Origin: Leptospira wolbachii serovar Codice str. CDC
Lineage (GTDB): Bacteria > Spirochaetota > Leptospiria > Leptospirales > Leptospiraceae
DNA length: 64,000 bases
Reading direction: 5' to 3'
NCBI RefSeq assembly: GCF_000332515.2
Contig: NZ_AOGZ02000014.1
Span: forward strand, 186,001 to 250,000
Below the pieces are notes generated by a model that worked only from the letters and a program-made list of their open reading frames with translations, ran no database searches and was not told the DNA's origin. Made by a program: the position numbers and the translations under genes. Positions 1-11,111 of the stretch are shown here, one piece after another. Position 1 is the stretch's first letter; every line of letters starts with the position of its first letter.

Positions 1-1899
1 CAAAAGGGAAAATTCCAGAATCAAAAATTATACAAGGTAATTCTATCTTGGAACTTATGAAGCCGTTTCAAGGTGCAGATGTTGACAATTCTGTAAAAAA
101 AGAAAGTCAGAAGGAAATTGAAACGCCAACACAAAAAGAAATGGATGGTGGATTTACTGGATCAGAAAGTCTCTATTCAAAAACAAACAGAGGTGAGACG
201 ATCACAGGATATCTTATTTCCTTTCGACCCAATCGCAATGTCTTTGCTCAAGGATTAGATCCCATTTCTTTTATTGGGTATTTAAAGAAAATTGGAAAAA
301 TTCATTCCTTAAAAACGATTACTGAAACCATTCCCATCACCGATGAGTTTGACCCTGAATCCTGTTATTTAGGTTTCGAAATTCATTTTGTAACCAACTC
401 TGATTTAGATACGGTTCGCAAAGTATTTAATTTTATTGAAAATGACTCTTTTTTACATATTTTACCCCCGGGATCTAATATAGAAGATTTAGTTGATCTT
501 TCTCAACAGCTACCAGAAGAAGAAATTTTACTGGGAAATACTTGGAAAGAAATTAATATCCTAACAGACGCTAATTTAATTAACTACTTTGAAGAATTAA
601 AAGTCCGAAAAACGGGAATTACAACATCTTCAATTCAATCCGCAGCTCCTACAGTGGCGGCGTTGGAATCTCCGCAGGAAATTTTGGAATTAAAAAATGC
701 ATCTCTGCAAACAAAGGATCAAAACAAATCAGCAACTATAAAAGTAGATTCCAAACGGATTGATAACCTTATCAATCGTGTAGGGGAACTTGTTGTATCC
801 TGTGCCAATATGAACCAACTCATTGGCTCGATGGAAGATTCCAACTTACAAGAATCCTCTATACTTGCGATGAGATTACTCAACGAAGTTCGGGAAATTT
901 CCCTAAAACTAAGAATGGTTCCCATCGGAGATACTTTCCAAAAGTACACAAGAACCGTTCGGGACTTGGGAAAAGATCTTGGTAAAGAAATCAAACTGAT
1001 CACAGAAGGCAATGAAACTGAACTTGATCGAAACATTGTTGATAAGTTAGGCGACCCACTCACTCACCTAGTCAGAAATGCCTGCGACCATGGGCTGGAA
1101 ACTTCTGAAGAACGTGAAAGAAAGGGAAAACCAAAACAAGGCACAATCAAACTCAATGCATTCCATGAAGCAGGAAGTGTTGTCATTGAAATCACCGATG
1201 ACGGAAATGGAATTCAAAAGGAAAAAGTTTGGCAAAAGGGAATTGATAAAGGTCTTGTTTCAGGACCATTACCGGATTCGGAAGAAGAAATATTCAAACT
1301 GTTATTCCATCCAGGGCTTTCGACTGCCTCCAAAGTTACTAATGTTTCCGGTCGAGGTGTGGGCCTTGATGTTGTTTTACAAAATATCGAGTCTTTACGT
1401 GGTACCATAACAGTCAAATCAACTCCGAACCAGGGAAGCCGTTTCGTCATTCGATTGCCTTTAACCTTAGCCATTATCGATGGGTTTTTGGTAGAAGTAG
1501 GGAAAAACCAATTCATCATTCCGATGGATATGGTTTTGGAATGCCTCCATTTTACTAATGACAACAAAACGGATTCCAATCAATTCTTTCCACTTCGAGG
1601 GAATTTAATTCCCTTCCTTCGACTCAAAGATTATTATCCTACTGAATCTTCTGGAGAAAGTTTACGTGAAAATATCGTCATAGTTAGGAATGGAGAGAAA
1701 AAAGCAGGAATCGTTGTCGAAAGACTTCTGGGAGAATACCAGACAGTAATCAAACCAATGAATGGGATCTGTATTTCGCCATGTGAAAGGTGTAAGCGGT
1801 TCGAGTATCTTAGGAGATGGGAATGTGGCTCTCATTATAGACATACCTTCTCTATTCGAAAGAACCATAGCTGTAGAAAACGAAAGATTATATAAATGA
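1..1899 (+). pseudogene. cheA: Chemotaxis histidine kinase CheA, 5' partial, C-terminal frameshift
   Basis: CheA autophosphorylates and passes phosphate to CheY and CheB. The frame is already open at base 3, so the P1 phosphotransfer domain lies outside the window. A P2-like segment (about 180-480) is followed by the P3 dimerisation helix (RIDNLINRVGELV, about 740-800), the P4 ATPase with N box HLVRNACDHG, DDGNGI and GRGVGLDVV, then the CheW-like P5. After PMNGI (near 1769) the frame turns into a Cys/Arg/His-rich tail ending at 1895. Reading one base later from 1774 restores typical CheA sequence (FRHVKGVSGSSILGDGNVA) to a TGA at 1897-1899. One extra base around 1768-1774 explains this. It may be a real mutation or a sequencing error. 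First gene of the visible chemotaxis operon. Confidence 0.93.
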
Positions 1900-1909
1900 A
1901 GAGGATGAT

Positions 1910-4624
1910 ATGAAAAATATAAAGATAAGCACGAAGCTAATAGGTTTTTTTCTGACGGGTCTGGTATTTGCTGTTTGGATTACGTTTTATTCTTGGGGAA
2001 CTGTCACCGGTTCACAACCCTCGGAAGAAAACAAAAAAATCCAACTACAAAAAACCGAAACTCTAACATCGGTTTGGAACCTAAGCCAATCGATACAGTC
2101 CGACCTTTTCACAGTCCTGCAATCGCAAGAAGTGGATAAAACAACAATTGCCAAAATCAAATATGATTTAGAAAAACTAAATTCTTCTTGGGAACAAACT
2201 TCGACATTCCCAAACTCCTCAGAGGAATCAGCTATTCTTAAAACAGCAACAATTCAAAAAGATGAATATATTGCTCTTATAAAGTCCTATTTAAACGAAC
2301 CAGAAGAGATCACAAAAAAAGACCTTCTCAAATCGAATCTTCCTGAACTTTGGAAACCCTACTCCGCATCTATTTCTAAATGGAATGCTCAGTTAACAAA
2401 AGATAGTCTTACTGAAATTTCCAAAGAGACGGTTTCTCCTAAAGAGATTCTTCTTCCCATTTTTGTATCTGGTGCCGTGTTTCTTTGCATTACCGCGGCC
2501 CTACTATTTCTTTTACTCAAACAAGTTGGTAAACCATTAAAAGACGCCATCCAAATCAAAACAGCTTTGGACAGTGTTTCTACCAATGTAATGATCTCTG
2601 ATCCCAATTTAAATGTAGTATATATGAACAAAGCGATTCATACTATGTTTGGAAAATCAGAAGCAGATATCAAAACTCAATTACGCAACTTTTCACTCAA
2701 AGATTTGATGGGTAGTAATATTGACAGTTACCATAAGGATCCAAGCCACCAAAGAAGGCTTCTTGGTACATTTACTTCCGAACATAAATCGAGCATAAAG
2801 ATCGGCAATCGTGAGTTCAACTTAATCGCTAACCCAATCATAACTGCTAGCGGAGAAAGACTAGGAAGTGTTGTAGAATGGGCTGATGTAACCGAAGCCA
2901 ATGCAAATTCGAAAGCCATTGAAAGGTCGCAAGCAACAATTGAGTTCAATATGGATGGAACTATCGCCTCTGCGAATGAAAATTTCTTAACTCTGATGAA
3001 TTACAGTTTGGGTGAAATCAAAGGGCAACACCATAGAATTTTTCTAGAAACACAAGAAGCAAACTCAGAAGCTTACCGTCAATTTTGGGCGGCTCTCAAT
3101 CGTGGCGAATACCAGTCTTCCGAATACAAACGAATTGGAAAAAATGGAAAAGAAGTCTGGCTACAAGCAACTTACACTCCCATTCTTGATGCCAATGGAA
3201 GACCATACAAAGTTATAAAATTTGCCACCGACATCACGGAAAACAAAAAACAAGTGAGAGAGTTCATCGGTCAAATTGAAGCAATCAACAAGGCCCAAGC
3301 AACGATTGAATTCAATATGGATGGAACCATTATCACAGCCAATGATATCTTCCAAAAGACCATGGGCTATGGGTTACAGGAAATTGTTGGGAAACATCAT
3401 AGAATGTTTGTTGAACCAGCTATGGTCAATTCAGAAGATTACCGTCAGTTTTGGGCGGGTTTAAACCGAGGAGAGTTTCAAACTGCTGAATACAGAAGGA
3501 TCGGGAAAGGAGGAAAAATCATTTGGTTACAAGCGACATACAACCCCATCCTTGACTTAAATGGTAAACCTTATAAAGTCATTAAATTTGCAACCGACAT
3601 CACTGAACAAAAAAATGTTGCTATTGAAACTGCTCGCATTGTCGACGATCTTGTGGTTGGTTTGTCTGCATTAGAGAATGGTGACCTCACTCAACTCATA
3701 ACCAATGAGTATGAAGGTGGATTTGCAAAACTTAGAGATTCCTTTAACAATACATCCAAAAAACTTGTAGATATCATTAACGACGTAAGGACCAATACAG
3801 ACGCACTTGTGAATGCCGCTGATGAGGTAGCGTCAACTGCCAGCACCCTATCACAAGGTGCGAGTGAACAAGCAGCTTCTGTGGAAGAAACATCGGCCTC
3901 TTTAGAAGAGATGGGTGCTTCCATTGACCAAAATGCAGAAAACGCAAAACAAACAGACACAATCGCGACTAAGTCTGCCAAAGATGCAAAACAAGGGGGA
4001 GAAGCCGTAAGAAATACAGTATCAGCAATGAAAGAAATAGCGGATAAAATATCCATTATTGAAGATATTGCTTACCAAACCAACTTACTTGCGTTAAATG
4101 CTGCTATTGAAGCTGCCCGAGCAGGTGAACATGGAAAAGGTTTTGCCGTAGTTGCATCAGAAGTAAGAAAACTTGCAGAACGCTCCCAAAAATCAGCAAA
4201 TGAGATCGGTAGTTTGGCAGGAAATTCTGTCCAAATTGCGGAATCTGCGGGAAAACTAATTGAAGAAATAGTTCCCGCTATCAATAAAACTGCCGACCTC
4301 GTGCAAGAAATTACCGCAGCAAGCCAGGAACAATCCTCTGGTGTCAATGAGGTGAATAAGGCAATGGGGCAACTGGACCAAGTATCCCAACAATCAGCAA
4401 GCGCCTCCGAAGAGTTAGCGGCTATTGCGGAAGAATTACAAGCCCAAGCTGAGAAACTCCTCTCTTCCATTAGTTTCTTTAAACTAGGAAAACAAACAAA
4501 CTTCCAATCTGTTGTGGATTCCAAACATACAAAATCGGTGGCAAAATCCTCTGGACGACTTCAAACACCTAATGCCAGGAAGGCGGATCCGTCCGATGAC
4601 AATGGCAAGTTCCAGAAGTATTAA
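1910..4624 (+). CDS. Methyl-accepting chemotaxis protein with three PAS domains
   Basis: Chemoreceptor that controls CheA through CheW. It has TM1 near residues 10-30, a short periplasmic region, and TM2 near 178-203. Three PAS-like modules follow at about 215-330, 337-445 and 460-567. PAS2 and PAS3 are near duplicates: both begin (S/A)[12 protein letters not shown] and contain GxHHR(I/M)F and [11 protein letters not shown], about 122 residues apart. A HAMP-like linker comes next, then the signalling coiled coil with its hairpin tip around residue 720 ([20 protein letters not shown]). I see no NWETF-type CheR-docking pentapeptide at the C-terminus. An AGAGGA-type ribosome site precedes the ATG. 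It lies 10 bp after cheA and 13 bp before cheW, so it is probably the cluster's dedicated receptor. Ligand unknown; cytoplasmic PAS sensing of redox or energy state is only inference. Confidence 0.95.
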   Translation: MKNIKISTKLIGFFLTGLVFAVWITFYSWGTVTGSQPSEENKKIQLQKTETLTSVWNLSQSIQSDLFTVLQSQEVDKTTIAKIKYDLEKLNSSWEQTSTFPNSSEESAILKTATIQKDEYIALIKSYLNEPEEITKKDLLKSNLPELWKPYSASISKWNAQLTKDSLTEISKETVSPKEILLPIFVSGAVFLCITAALLFLLLKQVGKPLKDAIQIKTALDSVSTNVMISDPNLNVVYMNKAIHTMFGKSEADIKTQLRNFSLKDLMGSNIDSYHKDPSHQRRLLGTFTSEHKSSIKIGNREFNLIANPIITASGERLGSVVEWADVTEANANSKAIERSQATIEFNMDGTIASANENFLTLMNYSLGEIKGQHHRIFLETQEANSEAYRQFWAALNRGEYQSSEYKRIGKNGKEVWLQATYTPILDANGRPYKVIKFATDITENKKQVREFIGQIEAINKAQATIEFNMDGTIITANDIFQKTMGYGLQEIVGKHHRMFVEPAMVNSEDYRQFWAGLNRGEFQTAEYRRIGKGGKIIWLQATYNPILDLNGKPYKVIKFATDITEQKNVAIETARIVDDLVVGLSALENGDLTQLITNEYEGGFAKLRDSFNNTSKKLVDIINDVRTNTDALVNAADEVASTASTLSQGASEQAASVEETSASLEEMGASIDQNAENAKQTDTIATKSAKDAKQGGEAVRNTVSAMKEIADKISIIEDIAYQTNLLALNAAIEAARAGEHGKGFAVVASEVRKLAERSQKSANEIGSLAGNSVQIAESAGKLIEEIVPAINKTADLVQEITAASQEQSSGVNEVNKAMGQLDQVSQQSASASEELAAIAEELQAQAEKLLSSISFFKLGKQTNFQSVVDSKHTKSVAKSSGRLQTPNARKADPSDDNGKFQKY

Positions 4625-4637
4625 ATAGGATACCTAT

Positions 4638-5114
4638 ATGCAGGAACTCCAATATTTAACTTTCCTAATTTCGGAAGAACTCTTTGGTCTCGGAATATTA
4701 TATATCAAAGAGATCATTGAATTTGAATCTGTGACCCATGTTCCGATGATGCCGGATTACATTCCTGGGGTGATCAACCTCAGAGGAAATGTAGTACCTG
4801 TCATCGATCTCAACATGAGATTTTACAGAAAGAAGACAGAAACCAATCGCAAAACTTGTATCATCATAACGGAAATCAAGATAGAAAGCGAAATCATAGA
4901 TGTTGGTCTCCTTGTGGATGCAGTCAATGAGGTAGTAGACATTCCTCCTGATTCCATTGAAGATCCCCCTAGTTTCGGTTCCAAAATCCGATTGGATTTT
5001 ATCCAAGGACTTGGGAAATTGGAAAACAGATTTGTGATTATTCTGAAAGTAAACCAAATTTTGGAACTATCTGAGTTACAATCCATCCAAGAAACATCGT
5101 CAAATGTGATGTAA
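4638..5114 (+). CDS. cheW: Chemotaxis adaptor CheW
   Basis: A single CheW-like beta-barrel domain of 158 residues, the family's usual size, coupling receptors to CheA. The protein opens with the characteristic LTFLISEELFGLGILYIKEI and contains the IPGVINLRGNVVPVIDL signature, then GLLVDAVNEV and the C-terminal FIQGLGKLENRFVIILKV. TAGGA about 8 bases upstream of the ATG supports the start. Its TAA overlaps the cheD ATG by one base, which suggests translational coupling. Confidence 0.96.
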   Translation: MQELQYLTFLISEELFGLGILYIKEIIEFESVTHVPMMPDYIPGVINLRGNVVPVIDLNMRFYRKKTETNRKTCIIITEIKIESEIIDVGLLVDAVNEVVDIPPDSIEDPPSFGSKIRLDFIQGLGKLENRFVIILKVNQILELSELQSIQETSSNVM

Positions 5115-5602
5115 TGGATTCACCGAGTGAAGTTATAGACCGTTTTCTTAACCCCGGAGAGATATTCTTCGGTGGCTCAGGGTTTAGGGTTAGAACATTG
5201 CTCGGTTCCTGTGTTTCCATTGTTTTATGGCATCCCAATCGCCATTTAGGTGGGATGTGCCATTACCTCCTCCCTACCCCTTCTGATATCCACTCAGAAA
5301 AATCCCATAAATATGGTATCGATGCAGTTTCCTTTTTTTTAGCTGAAATGAAAAAACATAGATCACAACCGAGCGACTATTATGCGAAAGTGTTTGGAGG
5401 ATCGAATATGTTTCTACACGAAGAAAGAGAGATATTAAAGGACAATTCAACGTCTCAAGTTGGAACAAGAAATGCAGATTTTGCCAAAAAGATTCTCGGA
5501 GAAAATGGAATCAAAATTATTTCTGAAGACGTTGGCGGAACTTTATCCAGAAAGATTTATTTTACCGTTTGGGACGGGGAAGTCTGGGTAGAAAAAAAAT
5601 AA
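5114..5602 (+). CDS. cheD: Chemoreceptor glutamine deamidase CheD
   Basis: CheD deamidates glutamines on chemoreceptors and, in some bacteria, binds CheC. The 162-residue protein carries the family core: LLGSCVSIVLW with the catalytic Cys at residue 33 and the catalytic His at residue 50 (GMCHYLLP), 17 residues apart as in characterised CheD proteins. Later blocks KVFGGSNMF and SEDVGGTLSRKIYF also fit. The ATG overlaps the cheW stop by one base. No cheC is visible in the window. Confidence 0.95.
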   Translation: MDSPSEVIDRFLNPGEIFFGGSGFRVRTLLGSCVSIVLWHPNRHLGGMCHYLLPTPSDIHSEKSHKYGIDAVSFFLAEMKKHRSQPSDYYAKVFGGSNMFLHEEREILKDNSTSQVGTRNADFAKKILGENGIKIISEDVGGTLSRKIYFTVWDGEVWVEKK

Positions 5603-5605
5603 TAT

Positions 5606-6658
5606 ATGAAAAAAATTAAGGTATTTGTCATCGATGATTCAGCTGTCGTAAGGCAGGTATTAGCTGAAATATTCAAATCAGATTCGAGTTTTGAATTTTT
5701 AGGCAGCGCTTCGGATCCTCTTTTTGCTTTGGATAAAATGAATAACGATTGGCCTGATGTCATTGTTTTAGATATCGAAATGCCAAGAATGGACGGATTG
5801 TCTTTCTTGAAAAAAATCATGTCGGAAAGGCCTACACCAGTTGTCATTTGTTCTACCTTAACGACAGAAGGTTCCGATACCGCAATGATCGCCATGAGCC
5901 TAGGTGCCTGTGATATCATTACAAAACCCAAAATTGGATTAAAAGATTTTTTAAATGAAAGCACTATTGAACTTATAGATGCTGTAATAGCAGCGGCAGC
6001 AGTTTCTTTAAAAGCACTTCCCAACCCTTCGAATCAAAAACAGTTTACCATCAAAACTGAAAAAAAGCAGGATATCTCCCAATTACAAGCAACAGAAAAG
6101 ATTGTTGCGATTGGAACCTCAACCGGTGGAACCATTGCTTTAGAAGAAGTTCTCACAAAACTTCCCAGGGACAAAACTCCAGGCATTGTCATCGTCCAAC
6201 ACATGCCTGAAAAATTTACAGAAACCTTTGCCAAACGATTGGATTCCATTTGTGAAATTAGTGTTCGGGAAGCCAAAGATGGAGACCGTGTGGTGCGAGG
6301 CCTCGCCCTCATTGCTCCAGGAAATCGACATATGACGGTGAAACGCTCTGGTGCTCAGTATTATGTGGAAGTTATGGATGGACCACTCGTCAACCGTCAC
6401 AAACCATCTGTAGATGTTCTCTTTCGATCTGTGGCAAGGAATGCAGGAAAGAATGCTAAAGGAATCATCATGACAGGGATGGGAGACGATGGAGCCATCG
6501 GATTATTTGAGATGAAAGAAGCAGGAGCAGATACCATTGCTCAGAATGAAGAATCTTCTGTTGTCTTTGGGATGCCGAGGGAAGCCATCAAGAGAGGAGG
6601 TGTAAACCACATCCTCCCTTTGACCGAAATCTACAAAACGATTGTGGGTTACGGTTGA
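5606..6658 (+). CDS. cheB: Chemotaxis methylesterase/deamidase CheB
   Basis: A response regulator that removes methyl groups from chemoreceptors once phosphorylated by CheA. Receiver domain at residues 3-120, with acidic pocket D10-D11 and phosphoacceptor D56 in [11 protein letters not shown]. After a linker, the methylesterase domain (about 165-350) shows the three catalytic blocks: AIGTSTGGT (Ser), VQHMPEKF (His) and [11 protein letters not shown] (Asp). Last gene of the operon. cheR and a stand-alone cheY are not in the window. Its TGA (6656-6658) directly abuts the stop of the convergent carboxylase gene, leaving no intergenic terminator. Confidence 0.97.
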   Translation: MKKIKVFVIDDSAVVRQVLAEIFKSDSSFEFLGSASDPLFALDKMNNDWPDVIVLDIEMPRMDGLSFLKKIMSERPTPVVICSTLTTEGSDTAMIAMSLGACDIITKPKIGLKDFLNESTIELIDAVIAAAAVSLKALPNPSNQKQFTIKTEKKQDISQLQATEKIVAIGTSTGGTIALEEVLTKLPRDKTPGIVIVQHMPEKFTETFAKRLDSICEISVREAKDGDRVVRGLALIAPGNRHMTVKRSGAQYYVEVMDGPLVNRHKPSVDVLFRSVARNAGKNAKGIIMTGMGDDGAIGLFEMKEAGADTIAQNEESSVVFGMPREAIKRGGVNHILPLTEIYKTIVGYG

Positions 6659-9412
6659 TTAACCGAGACCCAACTCTTTCGTTACCTTAACTTTTCTAGT
6701 TCGAATGTCTTCCGGTGACTCTTCCTTTAGAATTTCATCTGGTTTGATTTTGAAGATAGGCTGTGCCTTAGTCACAATCTTTCCATCCGAGTCTACCATG
6801 AGATTTTTAACAATGGTTCCACTCACTGGAGCTAGAATTTTGTTAAACATCTTCATTACCTCAATGATAAAGAGAGGTTGTCCCGCTTGGAAATGATCCC
6901 CTTCATTGATTAACTGTGGTAAGTTCGGAGCTTCCTTAGAATAAAACATTCCACCCATTGGAGCCACAATTTCATCCCCAGACATTTTTGGTGGTGGGTT
7001 GAGAGTTTTGATCAAAGCATCTCTTGTGTCTTTGTTTTTGAATTCTTCTGGAACCACTCCGTCCAAATCTGCATTCACATCCAAACCAAAGAAGTTGGAT
7101 TTGATACCGATTTTGGGAAGTAACAATAACGTCTCAAGACCTGCTTGGAATCCATTATGGCTTGCGACAGAAGCAGTCCACAATTCCTCTGAAAGAGTTT
7201 TCGACGGGTTTTTCCCTTTAGCTAAAGCTTCCGACAATTCTTTCCAAGAATTCAGACCAGTTCGAGTAGCCAACTCAGAATAAAACGCTTTGGCTTCCGT
7301 TAGTAAGTTAGCATCATGATCCCAAATCTTTTCTGAACTTGCTTTTTGTTCCGTTGTATCTAAGTTTAAATAGTAATACAAGGAATCCAAAAATTGGATT
7401 GGGTTGTCAGAGAAGGAAAGATTGTTACCAGTCCGCGTCCAAAGTTTCCCATCAAAATAACCAAGAAATCCACCAAGAAGGTGTGGGTTAGCTAGAAGGC
7501 GTTCCATAGGGCGAATGACAAGAGTCATCTTTTTGTTTAGGATTTTTTTAAGTTCAGGATCAGAAGCCTTTATTTTTTCAGACCAAAGATACTCTAAATC
7601 CAAATCATTGATGATGGATTGTAAAGCACCAATCCCTGCTAAATACGAAATCATAAAAGCAGTGGATGGTTTGAACATAGCATCCTTACCCAAAATCCAC
7701 TGGATAAGTCCGTAGTGAACAAGTAAGTTGGTTTCGAGGTTCAGACCCCTAAGCTCTGTTTTACGAAGGATGTTTCCTAAGATTTCTAAGTTTTCTGTTC
7801 TCGAATTTCCATAGGAAACTATAAGAGCCACGTTAGAGTCATAAGCACCTGCAAGATTGTAATGAACAAAGGCACCTGTATCGGGGTTACGTGTACAAAT
7901 TCCTTGGTCATCTCGAATCTCTTCCGGTAATGAATTCGACCAGTTTTGAATGATACCACCTGCATGTGGTTGAAGTGCTCGGTTTGTTGCATTGATTCGA
8001 ACTTCCGCACCAGATACATTACGTACAATTCGTTCTGGTTTGGGAACACGTAAGCCATGAATGGAAAGAACAGCCATCGCTTCCACAAGGGAATCAATGT
8101 AAAAGAAATCATTCGGATCATTGGGATTGGTGAACTTCATTTTGTACACCATCTCTGTAACCCGGTGTTCCACCTGGATCCTTGTGTTTACTTCCATAAA
8201 GAAGAAACTATTTCCTTCTACAATACATTCAAAAGTGGAAACAGAATTCAAACGAATGGCTTTTCCAAAAACTTCTGCTTGGTGTTCCATATCCTTCAAA
8301 GTTTGAACATCTTTATCTAAGATGGCAGCTTTTTTGGAATTTGCGGAACGAACGAGATCTGCTTCTTTTTGGAGTAACTCTACAGTTTGAGAAATCTCTA
8401 AAAGTTTTTGTTCATGCATCTGCAAAGAACAATCACGACCCCCCAGAGACAAGGACCACTCGCCGTTACCGATGAGTTGGATCTCGTTGTGCCGAGTGTT
8501 TTCAATATTTAGTTCGATGAGAAAGTTTCTGTTGGAACCAACAGCAGTGACTTTAGATTCCGCAAGAATCTCCATGACCGCCGCATCAATTTCAGATTTT
8601 TCACCGATGACACGTTGTCCCTTTCCACCACCACCACCAATGTATTTGAACCGGATTCGTTTTCCAGGATACTTTTTCCATATCTCTTCACAAAGGATCG
8701 CTGACTCTTTTTGTAAGTCAGGGATAGAAGTGATGTCTATAGTTTTTTCGTATGAAAGTTGGAGTAAGTCTTCTGCATTGTCTTCGAGTGATCTGGAATC
8801 ATTGAAAGAAAAAGATAAATTATTTTCTTTGGCAACTTTAAGGAGGCCGTCTTTGGAATTTCCTGTTTTACGAAGTAAAGCAAGAGCTGTGATATTATCC
8901 ACACCTGGGGTTACTGATACATTCAGGCTTCTTGCCAATTTTTTTGCTTCGTCTTTGGCACCAGCACCTTTGGCTACATGGGAACTTGGTCCCATAAAAG
9001 TGATTCCTGCTTTTTCAATGGCTTCGATAAATTCCGCATCCTCTGCCATAAATCCGTAACCGGCAAAGATATGAGTGTATCCATTGTCTTTGGCAATCCC
9101 TATGATTTGGCGAATGCGTTGTTCTTTCTCTTCTTTCCCTGCTCCCATATAATCGGGAACCCGGTGAATATTTTCCGCAAAACGAAAGTTACGAAGCTCG
9201 GGTGCAAGAGCCTTGGGATAAACGATGGAATCTTTTTCGGAAAGTAAAATTCCGTATTCCCTCACACCAATGGCATCAAAAACATCCATTGTTTCCTTAC
9301 GAACAGGACCACGGCAAACGATGAGACATTTGATCGATTCCACATTGAATGACCGGATCCATGCGGACTCGGACTCTTGGAACTGAATGCGTTTTAAATT
9401 CTTATCTAACAT
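6659..9412 (-). CDS. Acyl-CoA carboxylase, biotin carboxylase plus biotin carrier subunit
   Basis: Biotin-dependent carboxylase alpha subunit, 917 residues: it carboxylates biotin with ATP and bicarbonate and carries it to the partner transferase. The biotin carboxylase domain has the glycine loop IGGGGGKGQRVI, LGGRDCSLQ and TRIQVEHRVTEMV. The biotinyl domain is C-terminal, with EVMKM and target Lys near 854. It is longer than typical propionyl-CoA carboxylase alpha chains (about 670). About 65 extra residues sit between TPGVDN and the glycine loop, and the usual QRRHQK block reads QMHEQK. It lies five bases after the carboxyltransferase gene in one operon. Substrate (acetyl-, propionyl- or longer acyl-CoA) cannot be decided from sequence. 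Confidence 0.88.
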   Translation of the reverse strand: MLDKNLKRIQFQESESAWIRSFNVESIKCLIVCRGPVRKETMDVFDAIGVREYGILLSEKDSIVYPKALAPELRNFRFAENIHRVPDYMGAGKEEKEQRIRQIIGIAKDNGYTHIFAGYGFMAEDAEFIEAIEKAGITFMGPSSHVAKGAGAKDEAKKLARSLNVSVTPGVDNITALALLRKTGNSKDGLLKVAKENNLSFSFNDSRSLEDNAEDLLQLSYEKTIDITSIPDLQKESAILCEEIWKKYPGKRIRFKYIGGGGGKGQRVIGEKSEIDAAVMEILAESKVTAVGSNRNFLIELNIENTRHNEIQLIGNGEWSLSLGGRDCSLQMHEQKLLEISQTVELLQKEADLVRSANSKKAAILDKDVQTLKDMEHQAEVFGKAIRLNSVSTFECIVEGNSFFFMEVNTRIQVEHRVTEMVYKMKFTNPNDPNDFFYIDSLVEAMAVLSIHGLRVPKPERIVRNVSGAEVRINATNRALQPHAGGIIQNWSNSLPEEIRDDQGICTRNPDTGAFVHYNLAGAYDSNVALIVSYGNSRTENLEILGNILRKTELRGLNLETNLLVHYGLIQWILGKDAMFKPSTAFMISYLAGIGALQSIINDLDLEYLWSEKIKASDPELKKILNKKMTLVIRPMERLLANPHLLGGFLGYFDGKLWTRTGNNLSFSDNPIQFLDSLYYYLNLDTTEQKASSEKIWDHDANLLTEAKAFYSELATRTGLNSWKELSEALAKGKNPSKTLSEELWTASVASHNGFQAGLETLLLLPKIGIKSNFFGLDVNADLDGVVPEEFKNKDTRDALIKTLNPPPKMSGDEIVAPMGGMFYSKEAPNLPQLINEGDHFQAGQPLFIIEVMKMFNKILAPVSGTIVKNLMVDSDGKIVTKAQPIFKIKPDEILKEESPEDIRTRKVKVTKELGLG

Positions 9413-9417
9413 GGAAA

Positions 9418-11064
9418 TTACTCAAACTCCCTTTGAGGACCGGACATTTCCGCCGGTTTGTATTTGGACATCAGGAAACTCAAGTTTTTAGATAACACAT
9501 TTCTTGTGTATCCTGGCAAAATGATGGAAGAAACAGAACCAAGAGAAAGTGCTTCTTTTGGATTCATCAGTTCTTTTTCGTATTTTTGGCCGATTTCGAA
9601 AAGTTTGGCATCGCGAACGGAAGTAGCTTCCTTTTCACTCATACCTTTTTTTACGTTGGCCAAAAATTCTTTTTGGACTCCCGTGATTTCGTCTTTGTAA
9701 ACATATTCTTTTCCGGCAGGGCCCATTACCGCAATCCTCGCTGTAGGGAGAGCAAATACCATAGAAGCTCCCGTGAAATACGAGTTAAACGTTGCGTAAG
9801 CTCCGCCAAAGGCGTTACGAATGATGAGGGTAAGTCTTGGAGTTCTCAAGTCAATGATGGAATCGAGAAGTTTTCTACCTTCGAGAACAATCCCGTTGTG
9901 TTCTTGGTCACGTCCTGGTAAAAATCCCGTTGTATCTTCAATGAAAACCATAGGGATATTGTATAAGTTACAGAATCTTACAAAACGAGTTCCTTTGCGA
10001 GAAGCTCCAATATCAATCTGGCCAGAAGACACAGCAGAGTTATTGGCAAGAAAACCAACTACATGACCACCAATTCGACCAAAGGCAGTGACAATGTTTC
10101 TTGCTCTTTGAGGTTGTAATTCAAAGAACTCACCATGGTCACAGATTTGTTGTAAATACAAAGTGATATCAAACGGAGTGTTCATACCTGTGGGGGAATT
10201 GAAAGTTTTTCTGAAAAGAATATCTTCTTCGTAGATGAATCTGTCTACAGGATCCGATGTAGGATAAAACGGCGCAAAACTATGGTTATTGTCTGGTAAA
10301 TAAGAAAGAAGACGGATGGCAGTTCTTAGTGACCCGAGTTCATCATTCGTGACAAGGTCAACCACACCGGATTGTCCGTGAACTTTTGGTCCACCTAAAT
10401 CCTCGGCAGAGATGTCCTCACCAAGAACTGACTTTACAACACCTGGGCCTGTCAGACCAAAGAAGGTTCCATCACTCTGGATCATAAAAGATCCTTGGCG
10501 TGGAAGGTAAGCTCCTCCCCCTGCATTAAAACCAAACATTAACATGACGGAAGGAACCACACCGCTGATCTTTCGAAGGGCTGTAAAAGCTTCCGAATAT
10601 CCGTCGAGTCCACCCACTCCCGCAGGAACATAAGCACCTGCAGAATCGTTCATCCCAATGAGTGGGATTCCGTGAGTTCCCGCCATCTGGATGAGACGAG
10701 CGAGTTTACTTCCATTCGTTGCATCCATGGAACCTGCACGCAGTGTGAAGTCATGTCCGTAAACGGCAACATCTCGTCCTTTGATATTTAAAATTCCAGT
10801 AACAATGGAAGCCCCATCTAAATTGGGTCCCCAGTTTTGGTAGGTAATATTAGGTTCTTCATCAGTAAGGACTTTGATTCTCTCCCAAACCGTCATACGG
10901 TTTTTGGAGTGTTGGACACGGATTCTATCTTCTCCGCCTCCTAGGATTGGTTTCTCAATGAGTTCCTTTCCTAATTTGAGAGCATCATCATAAATTCCGG
11001 TTTGAGTTTCCGGAGCCTTGGTTTCTTTGAACGGGTTGTTTAGGGAATACTGCTTGGTTTCCAT
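9418..11064 (-). CDS. Acyl-CoA carboxylase, carboxyltransferase (beta) subunit
   Basis: A 548-residue carboxyltransferase of the crotonase fold that moves the carboxyl group from carboxybiotin to an acyl-CoA. It has two halves. The N-terminal half holds [37 protein letters not shown] and [17 protein letters not shown]. The C-terminal half holds [33 protein letters not shown] and [14 protein letters not shown]. Both glycine-rich CoA/biotin oxyanion regions are present. The overall form matches propionyl- and methylcrotonyl-CoA carboxylase beta chains. It lies 47 bases downstream of the STAS gene and 5 upstream of the alpha subunit. Confidence 0.9.
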   Translation of the reverse strand: METKQYSLNNPFKETKAPETQTGIYDDALKLGKELIEKPILGGGEDRIRVQHSKNRMTVWERIKVLTDEEPNITYQNWGPNLDGASIVTGILNIKGRDVAVYGHDFTLRAGSMDATNGSKLARLIQMAGTHGIPLIGMNDSAGAYVPAGVGGLDGYSEAFTALRKISGVVPSVMLMFGFNAGGGAYLPRQGSFMIQSDGTFFGLTGPGVVKSVLGEDISAEDLGGPKVHGQSGVVDLVTNDELGSLRTAIRLLSYLPDNNHSFAPFYPTSDPVDRFIYEEDILFRKTFNSPTGMNTPFDITLYLQQICDHGEFFELQPQRARNIVTAFGRIGGHVVGFLANNSAVSSGQIDIGASRKGTRFVRFCNLYNIPMVFIEDTTGFLPGRDQEHNGIVLEGRKLLDSIIDLRTPRLTLIIRNAFGGAYATFNSYFTGASMVFALPTARIAVMGPAGKEYVYKDEITGVQKEFLANVKKGMSEKEATSVRDAKLFEIGQKYEKELMNPKEALSLGSVSSIILPGYTRNVLSKNLSFLMSKYKPAEMSGPQREFE

Positions 11065-11111
11065 AAGTTTTTTTCCAATGTTTTGTTTAGGATCACTTAG
11101 AAAAGTGATTT

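Noticed and set aside
8472..9059. 195-codon plus-strand frame
   Set aside because: Antisense to the well-supported biotin carboxylase gene and without any domain.
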